This document shows, one piece after another, positions 1-7,841 of a stretch of DNA of 32,844 bases. Both the position numbers and the translations under genes were made by a program. Source of the stretch: Enterobacter cancerogenus (lineage in GTDB: Bacteria > Pseudomonadota > Gammaproteobacteria > Enterobacterales > Enterobacteriaceae); NCBI GenBank assembly GCA_000773965.1, contig JRUP01000039.1:1-32844 (forward strand), read 5' to 3'. The notes under the pieces were generated by a model. It did not search any database. It was given only the letters and a program-made list of their open reading frames with translations, and was not told the origin of the DNA. Position 1 is the stretch's first letter. Each line of letters starts with the position of its first letter.

Positions 1-443
1 CGCATGAGCAGCGTATCGACCCAACCGCCGAGATAACCTGCACTGGTGCCGACCAGTAAGCCAATCGGTGTGATGATCAGCGCGGTTAAGCCTGCGATAT
101 ACAGTGTGATGCGCGCGCCATACAGCAGACGGCTGTAAATATCTCGTCCCAATTCGTCGGTGCCTAGCCAGTGTTCAGCAGAAAACGGTTGCAGGCGGAA
201 AGCGAGGTTTTGGGCATAGATATCGTGTGTGGCTAACCAGGGCGCAAACACCGCCGCGCCTGCAATGATCAACAACACCAGCAAACCAAAGAGCGCCGAG
301 TGGTTAGCGCAAAAGCGTCGCCACTGAATCCATAAAAGTTGCATGTGCGCCTGAAACGGTGACTGTGGCGCAGGATCGCGCAGCCAGGCGCGTAAGCTAC
401 GCGAAGGGTTAACGCGCATCGATTTGTTGACGTAATCGGTCAT
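1..443 (-). CDS. Dipeptide/oligopeptide ABC transporter permease, DppC-type (3' part outside window)
   Basis: Inner-membrane permease of a peptide-type ABC importer, the second of the two permeases in this operon. Only the first 147 or so codons are present and the gene runs off the left edge. The translation starts MTDYVNKSMRV, has an N-terminal cytoplasmic stretch, a first membrane segment near residues 50-70 (LFGLLVLLIIAG), and then the family motif HWLGTDELGRDIYSRLLYGAR that precedes the permease core in DppC/OppC proteins. The start is set by an AGGAGG ribosome site 4-5 bases upstream, and the ATG overlaps the TGA of the DppB-type gene by ATGA, so the two are translationally coupled. Family assignment is firm; the transported peptide is not known and the hydrolase upstream suggests an N-acylated or peptide-like conjugate. 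Confidence 0.9.
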   Translation of the reverse strand, partial: MTDYVNKSMRVNPSRSLRAWLRDPAPQSPFQAHMQLLWIQWRRFCANHSALFGLLVLLIIAGAAVFAPWLATHDIYAQNLAFRLQPFSAEHWLGTDELGRDIYSRLLYGARITLYIAGLTALIITPIGLLVGTSAGYLGGWVDTLLM

Positions 444-1510
444 GCTTCCTCCTGACGCGTACGCGGATCGAACAGACGATAAAGCAGGTCGCACAGCAGA
501 TTGATGCCGACAAAAATCGCGCCAATTAGCAATGTGCAGCCGACGACCGCATTCATATCGCCCGCCAGTAAGGCATTGGTCAGATAGCGACCAAAGCCGG
601 GCCAGGCAAACACGGTTTCGGTGAGAACTGCGCCTTCCAGCAGCCAGGCCCAGGAAAGGGCTACCACTGTCAGTGTGGGCACGGCGATATTGCGCAGAGC
701 ATGCACCCAAACACATCGCGCCCACGACAAACCTTTCACGCGAGCGGTAATGATGTATTCCTGCGACAGTTGTTCCAGCATGAAGCTACGCGTCATACGG
801 CTGATGTAAGCCAACGCGCTCAAGCCAAGAATCGACGCGGGCAAAATGATGTGACCAAACACGTTGCGGAACATATCCCAGTTTCCGCTCAGCGCGCTGT
901 CGATCAGCCAGAATCCCGTCACCGGATGTAAATCGAACTCGTAGATAAAATCGATGCGTCCTGGTCCGCCAATCCAGCCGAGCGTGGCGTAAAACAGCAG
1001 CAATCCCATCAGACCCAGCCAGAAGTGCGGGGTGGAATAGCTGAGTAGCCCCACGAAGCGGATCAGATGATCGAACCAGGTGTTGCGGTACATTGCCGCC
1101 AGCACGCCCGCCGGAATACCGAAACCGACGCCGATAATGGCCGCCACGGTGGCCAGTTCCAGCGTAGCGGGGAAGACGCGCGCGATATCCTGCGCCACCG
1201 GATGGCTGGTGGTCAGAGCGATACCAAAATCGAGGTGCAGCAGTTGCCAGACGTAGTCGGCAAATTGGTGCCACAACGGTTGATCCAGCCCCAACTGATG
1301 AAACATCTTGTCGTAGGCTTCCTGACTGGCGTTATCGCCGATGATCGCGACCACCGGGTCGATAGGCAGTAAGCGACCAATAAAGAAGGTCAGGGCCGCT
1401 AACCCCAGTAGCGTGCAAACAATCGAGATAAGCCCACGAGCAAGGCGTCTTATCAGACGCCAGCCAGCGGAAGGGGGGTTGTGTGCAACGGGTATCATGA
1501 CCTGTAACAT
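440..1510 (-). CDS. Dipeptide/oligopeptide ABC transporter permease, DppB-type
   Basis: 356-residue inner-membrane permease pairing with the DppC-type protein. An N-terminal membrane segment (about residues 25-47) is followed by the LPIDPVVAI region typical of DppB/OppB/NikB N-termini, a large periplasmic loop and a C-terminal binding-protein-dependent transport domain; the EAA-type loop is recognisable around ITARVKGLSWARCVWVHALRN (residues about 254-275) and is the contact to the ATPase. Length is slightly above the usual 310-340 because the periplasmic loop around residues 180-220 is long. A GGAGGTGG site lies just upstream of the start. The binding-protein gene ends 12 bases upstream. No ATPase subunits are seen inside the window; they may follow the permease genes to the left. 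Confidence 0.92.
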   Translation of the reverse strand: MLQVMIPVAHNPPSAGWRLIRRLARGLISIVCTLLGLAALTFFIGRLLPIDPVVAIIGDNASQEAYDKMFHQLGLDQPLWHQFADYVWQLLHLDFGIALTTSHPVAQDIARVFPATLELATVAAIIGVGFGIPAGVLAAMYRNTWFDHLIRFVGLLSYSTPHFWLGLMGLLLFYATLGWIGGPGRIDFIYEFDLHPVTGFWLIDSALSGNWDMFRNVFGHIILPASILGLSALAYISRMTRSFMLEQLSQEYIITARVKGLSWARCVWVHALRNIAVPTLTVVALSWAWLLEGAVLTETVFAWPGFGRYLTNALLAGDMNAVVGCTLLIGAIFVGINLLCDLLYRLFDPRTRQEEA

Positions 1511-1522
1511 CTGCCACCTCCG

Positions 1523-3115
1523 TTATTTACTTGCGGCACCATACCAAACGCGAAAACCGTTCCAGGTCCAGTTTTTCACCGTGGGGCTAATTCCCGCGGT
1601 GTTGTACATCTGGAACATGATCGCCATAGGTCCTTTTTGCATTTGCTCTTTCTGCAGATCGCCATAGAGTGCAGCGCGTTTGGTGTCATCCGGTTCTAAC
1701 AGTGCGGTTTCCACTTTCTGATTCATCTGCGGATCGTAATAAGCGGCACGCCAGCTTGGATATTGCGTGGCACGCGCTTCTTTACGATTGTCAGGGTTAT
1801 AAACCAGACGCGAGGCATTGCCGTAGGCATCGGGCACCGAGGTTTGCCACGCCATCATTGCGCTCTGGAATTCCCGGCCACGTACCCGGCTGAACAACTG
1901 CGCGTTAGCCATGCGTTCCAGATTGAGTTTCACGCCGATTTTGGCGGCATTCTGCTGTACGCTTTGCGCGATTGGCGCCGAATGCGGCAGGGTGCCAAAC
2001 AACACCGCCGTACTGAAACCATTGGGATAACCGGCTTCCGCCAGCAACTGTTTGGCTTTATCCAGATCGAGATGGAAAGGCTGACCTTGTTTGACATCCA
2101 GCGCACCAAACGCCCCTTGTTGAACGAAACTGGCGCGCGGTACGCCGAGATAAGGCATGACGCTCTTCGCTAACCCGTCGTAATCGATCAGATAGCGCAT
2201 GGCGAGACGGACTTTTTCGTTTTTGAAAATGGGGTCTTCATTATTGAAGGTCCAGAAAAACAGCTGTGGCTTCAACACTTTTTCCACTTTCACTTTGCCG
2301 CCCTGATCCAGCGTTTTCAGATCGTCAGCTGAGAGATCGCGCGCGATATCCACATCGCCCTGCGTCACCAACAGACGCTGAGTGCCGGTTTCAGCCACAT
2401 GACGAATCAGAATGCGCTTCAGTACCGGCGCTTTTCCCCAGTAGTTCGGGGTGGCCTGGAGCACCACACCTTCACCGGCATTCCAGCGCACCAGTTGATA
2501 AGGCCCAACACAGGCGGTATGAGTGGAAAGGTATTTGTGTCCCAGATCGCCATCCACTGCCTGTTTTTCGACTTCTTTGCGGTTAAGCAGGGAAGAGACG
2601 TTATTGGCGGCAATCGCCTGGAGCACCAGATTAGTGGGGTAAGCTTTATCGAAACTCATCACCAGCGTTTTGTCATCGGGCGCGCTAATGCGTGAGTCGA
2701 CGTTATCTTTATCAAACCCATACTCCTTGATAGCGGCTGCATTGCCGTAGCCCAGTTTTACTACGCGCTGCATCGACCATGCCAGGTCGCTGGCAGTTGC
2801 GGCTGAGCCATCGGCAAATTTCAGGTTGTCCTGTAAATGAAAGGTGATGGTCTTGCGATCGGCAGAGACATCCCAACTTTTGGCCAATGCAGGATCGAGT
2901 TGCGTTTCATCACTGACACGAAAATCAACCAGTGTGTCACAGGTGTTTGAATAGATTTCACTGGTGACCACTTCACCAATCTGCGCCGGATCCCAGGTAC
3001 TGATGGCATCAATGTTCCACGCCATCACTAAAGAATCGGCGGGCGTTGCGGCCTGTGCTGAAGCGCAGCAGGTCGCTGCCAGCGTCAATGCGGCAGTTAA
3101 CATCTTGTTTTTCAT
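1523..3115 (-). CDS. Periplasmic peptide-type solute-binding protein (SBP_bac_5 family)
   Basis: 530-residue extracytoplasmic binding protein of the DppA/OppA class. Residues 1-22 form a Sec signal peptide ending ASAQA before ATPADS. The mature part shows the family signatures: WDPAQIGEVVTSEIYSNTCDTLV near residue 40, a KSWDVSADRKTITFHLQDNLKFADG stretch near 85-110 and NKVRLAMRYLID-like text (NEKVRLAMRYLIDYDG) near 300. Length matches the family (500-550). No lipobox is seen, so it should be soluble in the periplasm. It sits 17 bases after the M20 hydrolase and 12 before the permease, with its own AGGAGA site. The ligand is unknown; co-transcription with an AbgB-type hydrolase suggests an aminoacylated or peptide conjugate that is hydrolysed after import. 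Confidence 0.92.
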   Translation of the reverse strand: MKNKMLTAALTLAATCCASAQAATPADSLVMAWNIDAISTWDPAQIGEVVTSEIYSNTCDTLVDFRVSDETQLDPALAKSWDVSADRKTITFHLQDNLKFADGSAATASDLAWSMQRVVKLGYGNAAAIKEYGFDKDNVDSRISAPDDKTLVMSFDKAYPTNLVLQAIAANNVSSLLNRKEVEKQAVDGDLGHKYLSTHTACVGPYQLVRWNAGEGVVLQATPNYWGKAPVLKRILIRHVAETGTQRLLVTQGDVDIARDLSADDLKTLDQGGKVKVEKVLKPQLFFWTFNNEDPIFKNEKVRLAMRYLIDYDGLAKSVMPYLGVPRASFVQQGAFGALDVKQGQPFHLDLDKAKQLLAEAGYPNGFSTAVLFGTLPHSAPIAQSVQQNAAKIGVKLNLERMANAQLFSRVRGREFQSAMMAWQTSVPDAYGNASRLVYNPDNRKEARATQYPSWRAAYYDPQMNQKVETALLEPDDTKRAALYGDLQKEQMQKGPMAIMFQMYNTAGISPTVKNWTWNGFRVWYGAASK

Positions 3116-3132
3116 CTATTTCTCCTGAGGCG

Positions 3133-4560
3133 TTACAGAGTATCCGCGCGCGGCTGAATGGGTGGTTTTACCTCAGCTGGAATAGGGCAGTGATAGGGTT
3201 TTTCACTGACCTGCTCGAAATGGGCTTTCTTCATCTGCGCCATCAGTATTTTGTCGGTCAGCACGTCCACCGCCGTCGCGGCCATGACTTTCGCGACATG
3301 GCCCAGCGCTTTGTGTGCGGCCGGCATTTTGCCTTGCGCGGTCAGTTGCCATGAGTGACCAGGGGTTCCAATCGCCATGGTGGGTACGTGCGCCTGCACG
3401 GTCGGGATCACCCAACTGACATCACCGACATCGGTCGAGCCAATCATGACCTCTCCTTGGGTATCGAGCGGAATGATGTAATCGCTAAGGGGTTTAGGAT
3501 CTGCGGGTTTCACACCGGTTTTGCGGTAGCAGTTATCAATCTCTTCCGCTGTTAGCGTGGCCTGAATTTCAGCTGCAAAGGCGAGGTCAGCCTGGTCAAA
3601 TGGCACCGGACCAAGCGCTTCCAGATTCCGCTGCATCGCTTCTTCTAACGGACGATTGCCAAGCAGGTTGGATACCGCGCTCATGATGCTGATATCCACT
3701 TCGGTATCGGTCATGATGGCGGCACCCTGTGCCACGCGCTTGACCCGTTCATTCAGTTCAAACATCGAGTGGACATCGCGCGAGCGAATGGCATAGCGCA
3801 CGGTAGATTTTGCCTGTACCACATTGGGAGCCACACCACCGGCATCGAGGAAGGCGTAATGGATGCGGGAATCTTGCGGCACGTGTTCGCGCAGGAACTG
3901 TACGCCAACATTCATCAATTCGGCGGCATCCAGCGCACTGCGCCCAAGATGTGGAGAAGCTGCAGCGTGGGAAGAGCGGCCACGGAAAGCGAAATCCATG
4001 CGGGTGTTAGCGAGAGAAAGCGGTTTTGCCACTTCATGATGCGCGCCTGGATGCCAGGTGATGGCGACATCGACGCCATCGAATGCGCCAGCACGCGCCA
4101 TAAAGGATTTGGCCGCACCGCCTTCTTCTGCCGGACAGCCATAATAGCGAACGCGGCCCGGTATGCCGCTCTCTTCAAGCCAGGACTTCAACGCAGTAGC
4201 CGCCAGCATGGCAGCCGATCCCAGCAAGTTATGCCCGCAGCCATGACCATGGCCGTTGCCCGGCAGTGGAGAATAACGCGCCACGCCCGCTTCCTGACTC
4301 AACCCTGGCAAGGCATCATATTCTCCGAGGAAAGCGATGATGGGACCGCCTTCACCGGCTTCACCCATCACCGCAGTGGGGATGTCGGCCACGTTTTCTG
4401 TGACGCGGAATCCTTGCTGTTTTAGCATCGCGGTGTGTTCAGCTACCGAACGATACTCGGTATAGCAAATTTCCGGCATGCCCCAGACGCGATCGCTCAG
4501 TTCACAAAATACCCCTTGATATTCTTCTACCCACTTCCAGACTAACGCTTTGTTTTCCAT
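3133..4560 (-). CDS. M20D-family amidohydrolase, AbgB-like (p-aminobenzoyl-glutamate hydrolase subunit B type)
   Basis: 475-residue cytoplasmic metallohydrolase closely resembling AbgB (about 480 residues), which with AbgA cleaves p-aminobenzoyl-glutamate. The M20D metal-site motifs are intact: GNGHGHGCGHNLLG with Cys108 and His110, the PAEEGG pair Glu145-Glu146, and the HPGAHH stretch near 171. The dimerisation/lid domain starts near SSHAAASPHLGRSALDA (about 196-212). First gene of the operon with the binding protein and DppBC-type permeases. Oddly, no AbgA partner or AbgT transporter lies next to it; in E. coli the subunits are encoded together. The substrate may therefore be another N-acyl amino acid or small peptide. 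A GGGGAC site precedes the ATG. A 121-base gap separates it from the LysR gene on the same strand and probably holds the operon promoter. Confidence 0.88.
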   Translation of the reverse strand: MENKALVWKWVEEYQGVFCELSDRVWGMPEICYTEYRSVAEHTAMLKQQGFRVTENVADIPTAVMGEAGEGGPIIAFLGEYDALPGLSQEAGVARYSPLPGNGHGHGCGHNLLGSAAMLAATALKSWLEESGIPGRVRYYGCPAEEGGAAKSFMARAGAFDGVDVAITWHPGAHHEVAKPLSLANTRMDFAFRGRSSHAAASPHLGRSALDAAELMNVGVQFLREHVPQDSRIHYAFLDAGGVAPNVVQAKSTVRYAIRSRDVHSMFELNERVKRVAQGAAIMTDTEVDISIMSAVSNLLGNRPLEEAMQRNLEALGPVPFDQADLAFAAEIQATLTAEEIDNCYRKTGVKPADPKPLSDYIIPLDTQGEVMIGSTDVGDVSWVIPTVQAHVPTMAIGTPGHSWQLTAQGKMPAAHKALGHVAKVMAATAVDVLTDKILMAQMKKAHFEQVSEKPYHCPIPAEVKPPIQPRADTL

Positions 4561-4681
4561 GATAGTCCCCAGCTTGGTTGGTCAGGTTTTCGTCTCTCTG
4601 AAGACCCAGCATGGAGTAAATCATCAGCGTAAGGCCAATGAGCAATTCACACTCCCCATTCCAAAACGGCATAGTTTTATG

Positions 4682-5596
4682 TCAAGCCGCATTAGCCGTC
4701 TCGCTGGCACATGCTCGCAGCCACAGTTGTTCAGCCTGAGGATTTTGCAGAATCGGTTGACGATAGAGCCGAATCGCCAGCGATATATCCCAGCTGCTGT
4801 CATCGGCGCGCACTAAACTGCCGCTGGCCAGTTCTTCATGTACCAGACTCAGAGGCAACCACGCCACGCCGCCACCGGCCAGGACCATGGCTTTGAGATT
4901 CACCGACATACCATTTTCATATACCGCTTCAAGAGGAAGCGGGCGTTTGCTGAGCATTTGCGCCAGCGCATGAGCAAAGAAGGTATGTTGTCCATAACTC
5001 AACCACGGAATCGGACCGCCATCCGCGCGCACCGGATAGAGTGGCTTGCCACTGCTATCCGGGCGACACACGGCAATGGCACGCTCACGGCCCAGTTGCA
5101 CCATGGGATACGCCGCCAGCTGATGTATTAGCGACACCGCATCGTGCGCGTAAGTCAGTAGAAAATCGGTTTCACCGCTGTGTAAGGTGGAGATGTGCTC
5201 AGCGAAAGTCGGTTTTTGATTACACAGGCGAATATAGCTGAGATTGGGCTGCAGATTTAATCGCTGTATCCAGTCAGGGAAGAACGTCAGAGAAAGGGTA
5301 TTTAGCATCGCAAAGCGTAATACCGCAGTGCGCGAACTGTAGCGCTGGTGCAGATCATTGCGCAGATGCGACATGGAAAATACCGTTTCGCTGGCGGTCG
5401 CGAGGAAGGTTTGTCCCTCTGGCGTGAGCGTAACCGGATAGGTTTTACGATCGAATAACGGCACACCCAGCCACTCTTCCAGTTGCCGGATGCGCCGACT
5501 GAGCGCCGATTGCGTGATATGCCGTTCGTCGGCGGCGCGGGTAAAACTATAACAGCGTGCAACACTGAGAAAATCTTCAAACCATTTCAATTCCAT
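4682..5596 (-). CDS. LysR-family transcriptional regulator, HypT/YjiE-like
   Basis: 304-residue regulator. The N-terminal winged helix-turn-helix is clear (MELKWFEDFLSVARCYSF, then TQSALSRRIRQLEEWLGVPLFDR at about 28-50), followed by the effector domain. The opening LKWFEDFL, the LSLTFFPDWI segment and the GGGVAWLP motif near the C-terminus resemble the HypT/YjiE (hypochlorite-responsive) branch of LysR proteins. An in-frame upstream Met exists at 5662, but the ATG at 5596 is the one with a spaced AGAGG site and gives the usual LysR N-terminus. It lies directly upstream of the hydrolase-transporter operon on the same strand, with the flavin reductase gene divergent from it, so it could control either. 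Which one, and the effector, cannot be read from the sequence. Confidence 0.9.
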   Translation of the reverse strand: MELKWFEDFLSVARCYSFTRAADERHITQSALSRRIRQLEEWLGVPLFDRKTYPVTLTPEGQTFLATASETVFSMSHLRNDLHQRYSSRTAVLRFAMLNTLSLTFFPDWIQRLNLQPNLSYIRLCNQKPTFAEHISTLHSGETDFLLTYAHDAVSLIHQLAAYPMVQLGRERAIAVCRPDSSGKPLYPVRADGGPIPWLSYGQHTFFAHALAQMLSKRPLPLEAVYENGMSVNLKAMVLAGGGVAWLPLSLVHEELASGSLVRADDSSWDISLAIRLYRQPILQNPQAEQLWLRACASETANAA

Positions 5597-5855
5597 AGTA
5601 AAGACCTCTTTGGATGAATGGGAAAGCAACGTCAGCGGTGGGAAACCTTTTGTTACACGCAAGAAACGCGCCAGGCTTAATTACAGCGGTACAGGCACTG
5701 GCACAGCTACGACGCCGTCATAAACGCTTAAGATGGAGCAACCACTGCACTCGTGGGGTGCAGAGGATTTGCCCTGATGATGGCTGGAGATTGGCAAAGT
5801 CGAATTGACCAGGCGACAATAAAGGCCTTTGAAATTTAAGCGATGAAATGAATCT

Positions 5856-6428
5856 ATGAATGCCCATATTGAATCTGTTGAGCTGGAAAAAGCCTATCGC
5901 CTGATCAACCATGGCCCAACGACATTGGTTTCCTCCCGCCATGACGGGATTGACAATGTGATGTCTGCATCCTGGGTATGTGGATTAGAGTTCAAACCGG
6001 CAAAATTGACGGTTGTGCTGGATAAATCCACCTTCACGCGTAAGTTGATTGAGCAAAGCCTGAAATTCGTTATACATGTCCCAACCGTCAGCCAGGCGCA
6101 GATGGTTCATTATCTCGGTACGCATTCCCGCGCTGAGCAGTCAGATAAGCTAGCCACAGCTGGCGTCGAGTTCTTCCAGTTACCGGAAAGTCATCTCCCT
6201 TTGGTGGCTGGCTGTGCGGCCTGGTTGTACTGCGAGTTGATACCTATCGAACAAAATCAGATCGACCACGATTTGTTCATCGGTGAAATCAAGGGTGCCT
6301 GGGCGGATAGCCGGGTGTTTAAAGAAGGGCGCTGGTTATTCGAGGACGCACCAGACGAGATGCGCAGTTTGCATTACATCGCCGGGAAACGTTTTTATAA
6401 AACGGGTTCACTGCTGGATGTCGAGTGA
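5856..6428 (+). CDS. Flavin reductase-like domain protein
   Basis: 190-residue cytoplasmic FMN-binding split-barrel protein of the flavin reductase-like group. Recognisable text includes the opening YRLINHGPTTLVSS near residues 14-27, the MSASWVCGLEFKPAKLTVVL segment (36-55), which is the flavin-binding core strand pair, and FVIHVP (about 71-76). Length is normal for the family. Such proteins bind FMN and may supply reduced flavin to an oxygenase, but no oxygenase is adjacent. The ribosome site is weak; two earlier ATGs immediately upstream close within a few codons, leaving this as the first usable start. It is divergent from the HypT-like LysR gene across a 259-base spacer and convergent with the DUF4174 gene 11 bases downstream. 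The stop codon lies inside the right arm of a terminator stem. Confidence 0.83.
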   Translation: MNAHIESVELEKAYRLINHGPTTLVSSRHDGIDNVMSASWVCGLEFKPAKLTVVLDKSTFTRKLIEQSLKFVIHVPTVSQAQMVHYLGTHSRAEQSDKLATAGVEFFQLPESHLPLVAGCAAWLYCELIPIEQNQIDHDLFIGEIKGAWADSRVFKEGRWLFEDAPDEMRSLHYIAGKRFYKTGSLLDVE

Positions 6429-6434
6429 ACCCGT
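6396..6434 (-). terminator. Rho-independent terminator of the DUF4174 gene, overlapping the convergent gene's 3' end
   Basis: Perfect 11-bp inverted repeat ACGGGTTCACT (6402-6412) and AGTGAACCCGT (6424-6434) with an 11-base loop. Read on the minus strand it is followed by TTTTATAAA, a U-rich tract, so it should end transcription of the DUF4174 gene. The right arm contains the stop codon of the plus-strand flavin reductase gene. Confidence 0.7.
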
Positions 6435-6439
6435 CCAAT

Positions 6440-6886
6440 TCATTCATTGAGTTTGGCCTGGCGCATGGGCATTTTATCAATGGTTGAGAGCAACACCTCT
6501 GTATTCAGAGGTGTTGTTTCGCGTAGTTTCATTCCACCATCTTTTCCAACCAGAACCACTTCAAATCCTTTCGGATTGAGTTGCTTACGCAAAGTGCCAT
6601 TGGCTGTGGGTGAAGTATCACTGAACACAATGATATCCCGATCGGCCAGTTCTGCTTTCTGCTTCTCAAGCATCGCCATTTGAGCGACATAGGCAGGATC
6701 TGTTTTAGATGGGGCAAAGATCACCAGAGGACGATTGTGCCAGCGATATTGAGTGAGGTCTGAGACCTTCGGCGATAAAGGTTGGAACAGGGGCTCTTCA
6801 GCCGCACGAACGTTGTTAAGGCTCATTATTGCACAAATGGTCAACAGCAGCAGTGGCGTCTTCAGCAGTAAATTCGTCTTCGACAT
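6440..6886 (-). CDS. DUF4174 domain secreted protein
   Basis: 148-residue small exported protein. A Sec signal peptide spans residues 1-28 (hydrophobic LLLLTICAIMSL, cleavage likely after NVRA). The mature part contains the DUF4174 pattern: RPLVIFAPSKTDPAYVAQ (about 52-69), DRDIIVFSD (about 82-90) and FEVVLVGKDGGMKLR (about 107-121), a thioredoxin-like fold without a CxxC pair. Function of this domain is not established; a periplasmic role is inferred from the signal peptide. A GGGGA ribosome site stands about 8 bases before the start. Convergent with the flavin reductase gene. Confidence 0.85.
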   Translation of the reverse strand: MSKTNLLLKTPLLLLTICAIMSLNNVRAAEEPLFQPLSPKVSDLTQYRWHNRPLVIFAPSKTDPAYVAQMAMLEKQKAELADRDIIVFSDTSPTANGTLRKQLNPKGFEVVLVGKDGGMKLRETTPLNTEVLLSTIDKMPMRQAKLNE

Positions 6887-7011
6887 GATGGTTTCCCCGG
6901 CAGGTTAAAGAACGTGTACTACCAAGGTTAGTGGAACCGTGCGCGTGCGTAAGTTACTTCACGTTTCTTTACCCACAGAGGGAGAAATGAAAACAAGAAA
7001 TGTCTTTCGAG

Positions 7012-7024
7012 TTGCTAATGTCAC
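7012..7024 (+). repeat. Left terminal inverted repeat of the IS-like unit
   Basis: TTGCTAATGTCAC, matching 12 of 13 bases of the inverted right end at 8221-8233; an inner ATGTCAC copy follows at 7044-7050. Confidence 0.5.
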
Positions 7025-7104
7025 CCGGAACTTAAGGCTTCGTATGTCACATTCTGATGTTTTTCTGAAGAAGAGAACAGGGCATATACATGTGTCAAAG
7101 CTGG

Positions 7105-7123
7105 GCATATGCTAAACATATGC
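7105..7123. promoter_or_regulatory. Candidate VapBC autoregulatory operator
   Basis: Perfect inverted repeat GCATATG-ctaaa-CATATGC, 71 bases before the vapB start. VapBC-type complexes bind short inverted repeats in their own promoter, so an operator is the natural reading. No confident -35/-10 pair could be assigned. Confidence 0.55.
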
Positions 7124-7193
7124 TGAGTGATGAAGCTCAAAACATCAAGCTGGTGACGGCACCGTGCCGGAAGTCCGTTCAGGAGGATTAATC

Positions 7194-7424
7194 ATGCGAA
7201 CTGTTTCTGTATTTAAAAATGGCAATAACCGCGCCATTCGTTTGCCACGCGATATGGATTTTGAAGGGGTGAGTGAGTTGGAGATTGTCCGGGAAGGTGA
7301 CAGCATCATACTGCGTCCCGTACGGCCGACCTGGGGCTCATTTATGCAGCTTAAGAAAGCGGACCCGGATTTTATGATGGATCGCGGGGATGTTGTCAGT
7401 GATGAGGGAAGATTTGATCTGTGA
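7194..7424 (+). CDS. vapB: VapB-type antitoxin
   Basis: 76-residue antitoxin with an N-terminal AbrB/MraZ-type DNA-binding swapped hairpin (MRTVSVFKNGNNRAIRLPRD, residues 1-20, the usual VapB signature) and a C-terminal toxin-binding tail with QLKKADPDFM. It should neutralise VapC and, with it, repress the operon at the inverted repeat upstream. The start is the ATG 6-8 bases after an AGGAGG site; an in-frame ATG 30 bases upstream lacks a site. Its TGA overlaps the GTG start of vapC (GTGA), the usual coupling of these pairs. It lies inside the IS-like unit. Confidence 0.93.
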   Translation: MRTVSVFKNGNNRAIRLPRDMDFEGVSELEIVREGDSIILRPVRPTWGSFMQLKKADPDFMMDRGDVVSDEGRFDL

Positions 7425-7837
7425 ACAAAACCTACATGCTGGATACTTGTATATGTTCGTTCATTATGCGCGAGCAACCAGAGGACGTGATCAGACGGCT
7501 TGAACAAGCGGTGCTGCGCAACCATCGCATTGTAGTTTCGGCTATTACTTACGCAGAAATGCGCTTTGGTGCTATTGGAAAGAAAGCCTCGCCGCGTCAT
7601 GGTCAACTGGTTGACGAATTCTGCGCCCGACTTGATGCGATTGTGCCCTGGGATCGGGCGGCGGTGGACGCCACCGCTGTAATTAAGGCCACCCTGAGCG
7701 CAGCTGGAACACCGATAGGCCCAAATAACACGGCTATTGCCGGTCATGCCATTGCGGCCGGCGTTGTATTGGTGACAAATAATACCAGGGAATTTTCGCG
7801 GGTACCGGGTTTGGTGCTGGAAGACTGGGTGAAGTAA
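7421..7837 (+). CDS. vapC: VapC-type PIN-domain toxin with an Asp-to-Asn change at an active-site position
   Basis: 138-residue PIN-domain ribonuclease; the enterobacterial members cut initiator tRNA in the anticodon loop. The family layout is complete: MLDTCICSF with Asp8, ITYAEMRFG with Glu46, the PIGPxxxAIAGHAI segment at 98-111, LVTNNTREF at 117-125 and the terminal VPGLVLEDWV. At residue 103, where the relatives I know have Asp (PIGPNDxxIAGHA), this protein has Asn (codon AAC rather than GAC), so one metal-binding carboxylate appears to be lost. It starts with GTG, overlapping the vapB stop by four bases. The gene ends about 5 bases from the residual transposase homology. Full length otherwise, so either weakly active or inactive. 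Confidence 0.92.
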   Translation: MNKTYMLDTCICSFIMREQPEDVIRRLEQAVLRNHRIVVSAITYAEMRFGAIGKKASPRHGQLVDEFCARLDAIVPWDRAAVDATAVIKATLSAAGTPIGPNNTAIAGHAIAAGVVLVTNNTREFSRVPGLVLEDWVK

Positions 7838-7841
7838 GCCG

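Larger units (their letters stand above)
6887..7193. other. Intergenic region between DUF4174 gene and vapB
   Basis: 307 bases without a convincing gene. The left part holds the DUF4174 promoter region; from 7012 on it is the left end of the IS-like unit (inverted end 7012-7024, second copy of the ATGTCAC core at 7044-7050) and then the vapBC promoter with a CATATG-type inverted repeat. A 42-codon frame (6987-7115) with a GGGAG site spans the boundary of the element and is not called as a gene. Confidence 0.7.

Noticed and set aside
6987..7115. 42-codon plus-strand frame with a GGGAG site upstream of vapB
   Set aside because: It crosses the inverted end of the IS-like unit and the vapBC operator, so the coding reading is likely accidental; no recognisable protein.
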